From assembly GCA_030042855.1 (NCBI GenBank), contig JASHYU010000192.1, positions 1 to 7,616 on the forward strand: a stretch of 7,616 nt of DNA, given 5' to 3'. The notes beneath the pieces were generated by a model. That model was not told the DNA's origin. It did not search any database and was given only the letters and a program-made list of their open reading frames with translations. Of this stretch, positions 6,208-7,616 are shown one piece after another. The translations under genes were made by a program, and so were the position numbers. This stretch comes from Thermoplasmata archaeon (GTDB taxonomy: Archaea > Thermoplasmatota > Thermoplasmata > UBA184). Within the stretch, counting starts at the first letter, position 1, and each line of letters opens with the position of its first letter.

Positions 6208-6212
6208 TCGGA

Positions 6213-6599
6213 ATGTATCTCGACTACGTCGGCCTTCGCGTCACGCACCTCGCCCGCGCGACGAGGTTCGTGACGAGGGGTCTCGGCCTCGAGGAGGTCC
6301 GCCGCGGCCGGATGAACCACGGCGGGGTGTGGGTCCTGTTCATGGACCGGGTCTCCCGCCAGTTCCTGGAGCTCAACTGGTATCCCCCGAGCTCGCGGTA
6401 CGCCACGCCGTTCGTCGCCGGGGAAGGGCTCGACCATTTGGGCTTCCGCGTGAACGATCTCGAGCAGGTCGGGCGTCGGCTCGTCGCCGCCGGGGCCCGG
6501 AAGGTCGACGAGATCCGGTACCGCGGAAAGGTCGCCGTGGCGTTCTACGAAGGGCCGGACGGACTCTGGATCGAGCTCATCCTCTCGCCGTCGAGCTAG
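6213..6599 (+). CDS. VOC superfamily (glyoxalase/dioxygenase fold) protein
   Basis: This 128-residue protein has two beta-alpha-beta-beta-beta halves of the vicinal-oxygen-chelate fold: Y-V-G-L-R-V at 5-10 to F-L-E-L-N-W at 51-56, then L-D-H-L-G-F-R-V at 73-80 to L-W-I-E-L at 118-122. Three usual metal ligands are visible: Glu53, His75 and Glu121. The first, normally a histidine in the opening strand, is Tyr5. It resembles small lactoylglutathione-lyase-like proteins, but substrate and metal cannot be assigned. ATG 6213 is chosen because the fold begins immediately after it and a GAGGT precedes it; the frame is open upstream to GTG 6117, but those residues resemble no VOC N-terminus. It diverges from the CoA-binding gene, and its stop shares CTAG with the CPBP gene. 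Confidence 0.87.
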   Translation: MYLDYVGLRVTHLARATRFVTRGLGLEEVRRGRMNHGGVWVLFMDRVSRQFLELNWYPPSSRYATPFVAGEGLDHLGFRVNDLEQVGRRLVAAGARKVDEIRYRGKVAVAFYEGPDGLWIELILSPSS

Positions 6600-7480
6600 G
6601 TCGCCCCGGCCGGCGGCCCGGGCCCGGGAGGGCCGTCCGGCCAGGGGGGAGGGACCGTGACCGACGCGGGGGCGGCCGATCCCTGGGCGTAGACGAGCCC
6701 GGCGATGACGAGGCCGATCAGGATGACCAGGTAGTGGAGCACGACGCCGAGCTCGACCGAGACCAGCGTCAGGAAGGCCGTCGCGTCGTTCGCCCCGTGC
6801 AGGAGCGCGGGCACGACTAGGTTCCCGCCCGAGAAGCGGTACGTCGCGGCGAGCGCGAAGCCGAGCAGGTAGAGTGTCGGGAAGATCAAGGGGTAGGCGA
6901 GCCCATACGTCGTGCCGTAGTAGAGGTGCACGCCGGCGAAGACCGCGCTCGTCCACGTCGCGGGCCCGAGCCAGGAGCCCGGCCGGTCCCTCCAGTAGCC
7001 GAAGATCCAGCCCCGGAAGATCGTCTCCTCGAACGCGCCGACGATGAACGAGAAGCCGACCCAGAACCACGGATTCCCCTTCGCCTGTTCGAGCGCCGGG
7101 TTCGGCTTGTTGAGGAGCCCGAGGGCCGAGGGATCGACGAACTCGTAGACGACGGCCAGCCCGATCACGATGACGAGCGCGAGCGCGCTCATGAGTCCGT
7201 ACCACCGGAGCCCCTGGACGGCGGCGAGCTCCCGGTGCGTGTCCCAGTTGCGGAGCGGGCGCCCGCCCACGAGCAGGGCGAACGCGATGACCGGCACGCC
7301 GTAGACGACGAAGAGGTCGCCCGGCAGATTGTAGTAGAGCGCCTGCGCCGCCGGCACCGTCTGCGGGACGAAGTACTGGCTCAGGATCACGAACACCGTG
7401 ATCGCGACCCCGAGCGCGTACCGTGGGAGGGACGCCGGGCCCGCGGGTCGCGCCGGCCCGGTCGCGGGGCTCGCCGGCAC
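6596..7480 (-). CDS. CPBP family intramembrane metalloprotease
   Basis: This 294-residue polytopic membrane protein carries the three CPBP/Abi motifs: E-E-T-I-F-R at 151-156, F-A-G-V-H at 181-185 and H-G-A-N-D at 228-232. Together they supply the glutamates and histidines of the Rce1-type active site. About seven or eight hydrophobic segments are visible, near 22-38, 54-72, 93-114, 136-150, 172-188, 191-213, 220-240 and 245-265. The N-terminus (1-19) and the last 25 residues are Pro/Gly/Ala-rich and probably disordered. Relatives include CAAX prenyl proteases and proteins tied to bacteriocin immunity; the substrate here is unknown. The start is GTG 7480, with no Shine-Dalgarno. An AT-rich CTAAGTAG about 24 bases upstream could act as a TATA box, or the gene may be read through from the gene ending at 7501. 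Confidence 0.9.
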   Translation of the reverse strand: MPASPATGPARPAGPASLPRYALGVAITVFVILSQYFVPQTVPAAQALYYNLPGDLFVVYGVPVIAFALLVGGRPLRNWDTHRELAAVQGLRWYGLMSALALVIVIGLAVVYEFVDPSALGLLNKPNPALEQAKGNPWFWVGFSFIVGAFEETIFRGWIFGYWRDRPGSWLGPATWTSAVFAGVHLYYGTTYGLAYPLIFPTLYLLGFALAATYRFSGGNLVVPALLHGANDATAFLTLVSVELGVVLHYLVILIGLVIAGLVYAQGSAAPASVTVPPPWPDGPPGPGPPAGAT

Positions 7481-7500
7481 GGAGGACCGAGCCGCCCCCG

Positions 7501-7616
7501 CTACTTAGCGGCCGTCCGGTCGGTCGGCTCCGACGCGGCGTCGTCGGCCCGCGCCGATCGCTCGGCCGCCTGGAGGCACGCGAGGAGGTCCTCGAGCGTG
7601 GCGCGGGCGCTCGCGG
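7501..7616 (-). CDS. C-terminal end of an unidentified protein (cut by window edge)
   Basis: The frame ending in TAG at 7501-7503 is open to the right edge and gives 37 residues. It runs from a helix-like stretch (A-T-L-E-D-L-L-A-C-L-Q-A-A-E-R) to a charged Ala/Asp/Thr tail ending T-A-A-K. Nearly every codon ends in G or C, as in the other genes here, which supports this frame over the alternatives. No family can be named from so short a tail. It lies 20 bases upstream of the CPBP gene on the same strand, so the two may be co-transcribed. Confidence 0.6.
   Translation of the reverse strand, partial: ASARATLEDLLACLQAAERSARADDAASEPTDRTAAK

Noticed and set aside
6117..6212. Upstream starts of the VOC gene (GTG 6117 or ATG 6141).
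   Set aside because: GTG 6117 would lie 2 bases from the divergent CoA-binding start, leaving no promoter room. The added residues resemble no VOC N-terminus, and a GAGGT precedes ATG 6213.

Overview
This window looks like a piece of a high-GC archaeal chromosome. The strongest evidence is a 50-residue ribosomal protein L40e with two CXXC pairs, a family found in archaea and eukaryotes. Several starts also lie about 25-30 bases downstream of short AT-rich, TATA-like elements and have no Shine-Dalgarno sequence, as expected for leaderless or short-leader archaeal transcripts. Third codon positions are almost all G or C. A high-GC member of the Thermoplasmatota would fit, but that placement is an impression from sequence style and was not tested.

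Layout from left to right. Positions 1-277 (minus) hold the N-terminal part of a DNA methyltransferase-like gene that runs off the edge and has a less GC-biased codon usage than the rest. Next come L40e (387-539, minus) and an AMMECR1-family protein (628-1254, plus), which diverge from an 88-base gap holding one clear TATA-like element. The AMMECR1 gene converges on, and overlaps by 32 bases, a long isoleucyl-tRNA synthetase gene (1223-4186, minus). A 135-base gap with two outward-facing TATA-like elements separates ileS from an unrecognised 175-residue protein (4322-4849, plus). That gene converges on a two-gene minus-strand unit: a CoA-binding (YccU-like) protein (5677-6114), followed 6 bases later by a bactofilin-like beta-helix protein (4891-5670). 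A small VOC/glyoxalase-fold protein (6213-6599, plus) diverges from this unit and converges on a CPBP-family membrane protease (6596-7480, minus), sharing a CTAG at the two stops. The last 116 bases are the C-terminal end of another minus-strand gene.

These genes do not form one pathway. The set mixes translation (L40e, IleRS), conserved accessory proteins (AMMECR1, CoA-binding, VOC, CPBP) and one architectural protein (bactofilin-like). Coding density is very high: gaps are 135 bases or less, and nothing was seen in them beyond probable promoters and one inverted repeat. I found no CRISPR array, tRNA, rRNA, insertion sequence or obvious defence island, although the edge methyltransferase could belong to a modification system extending leftward. 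I do not see a convincing undescribed system. The items most worth a second look are the unknown 175-residue protein, the bactofilin/CoA-binding pair, the compositionally distinct methyltransferase, and the tightly packed promoters and stop codons.
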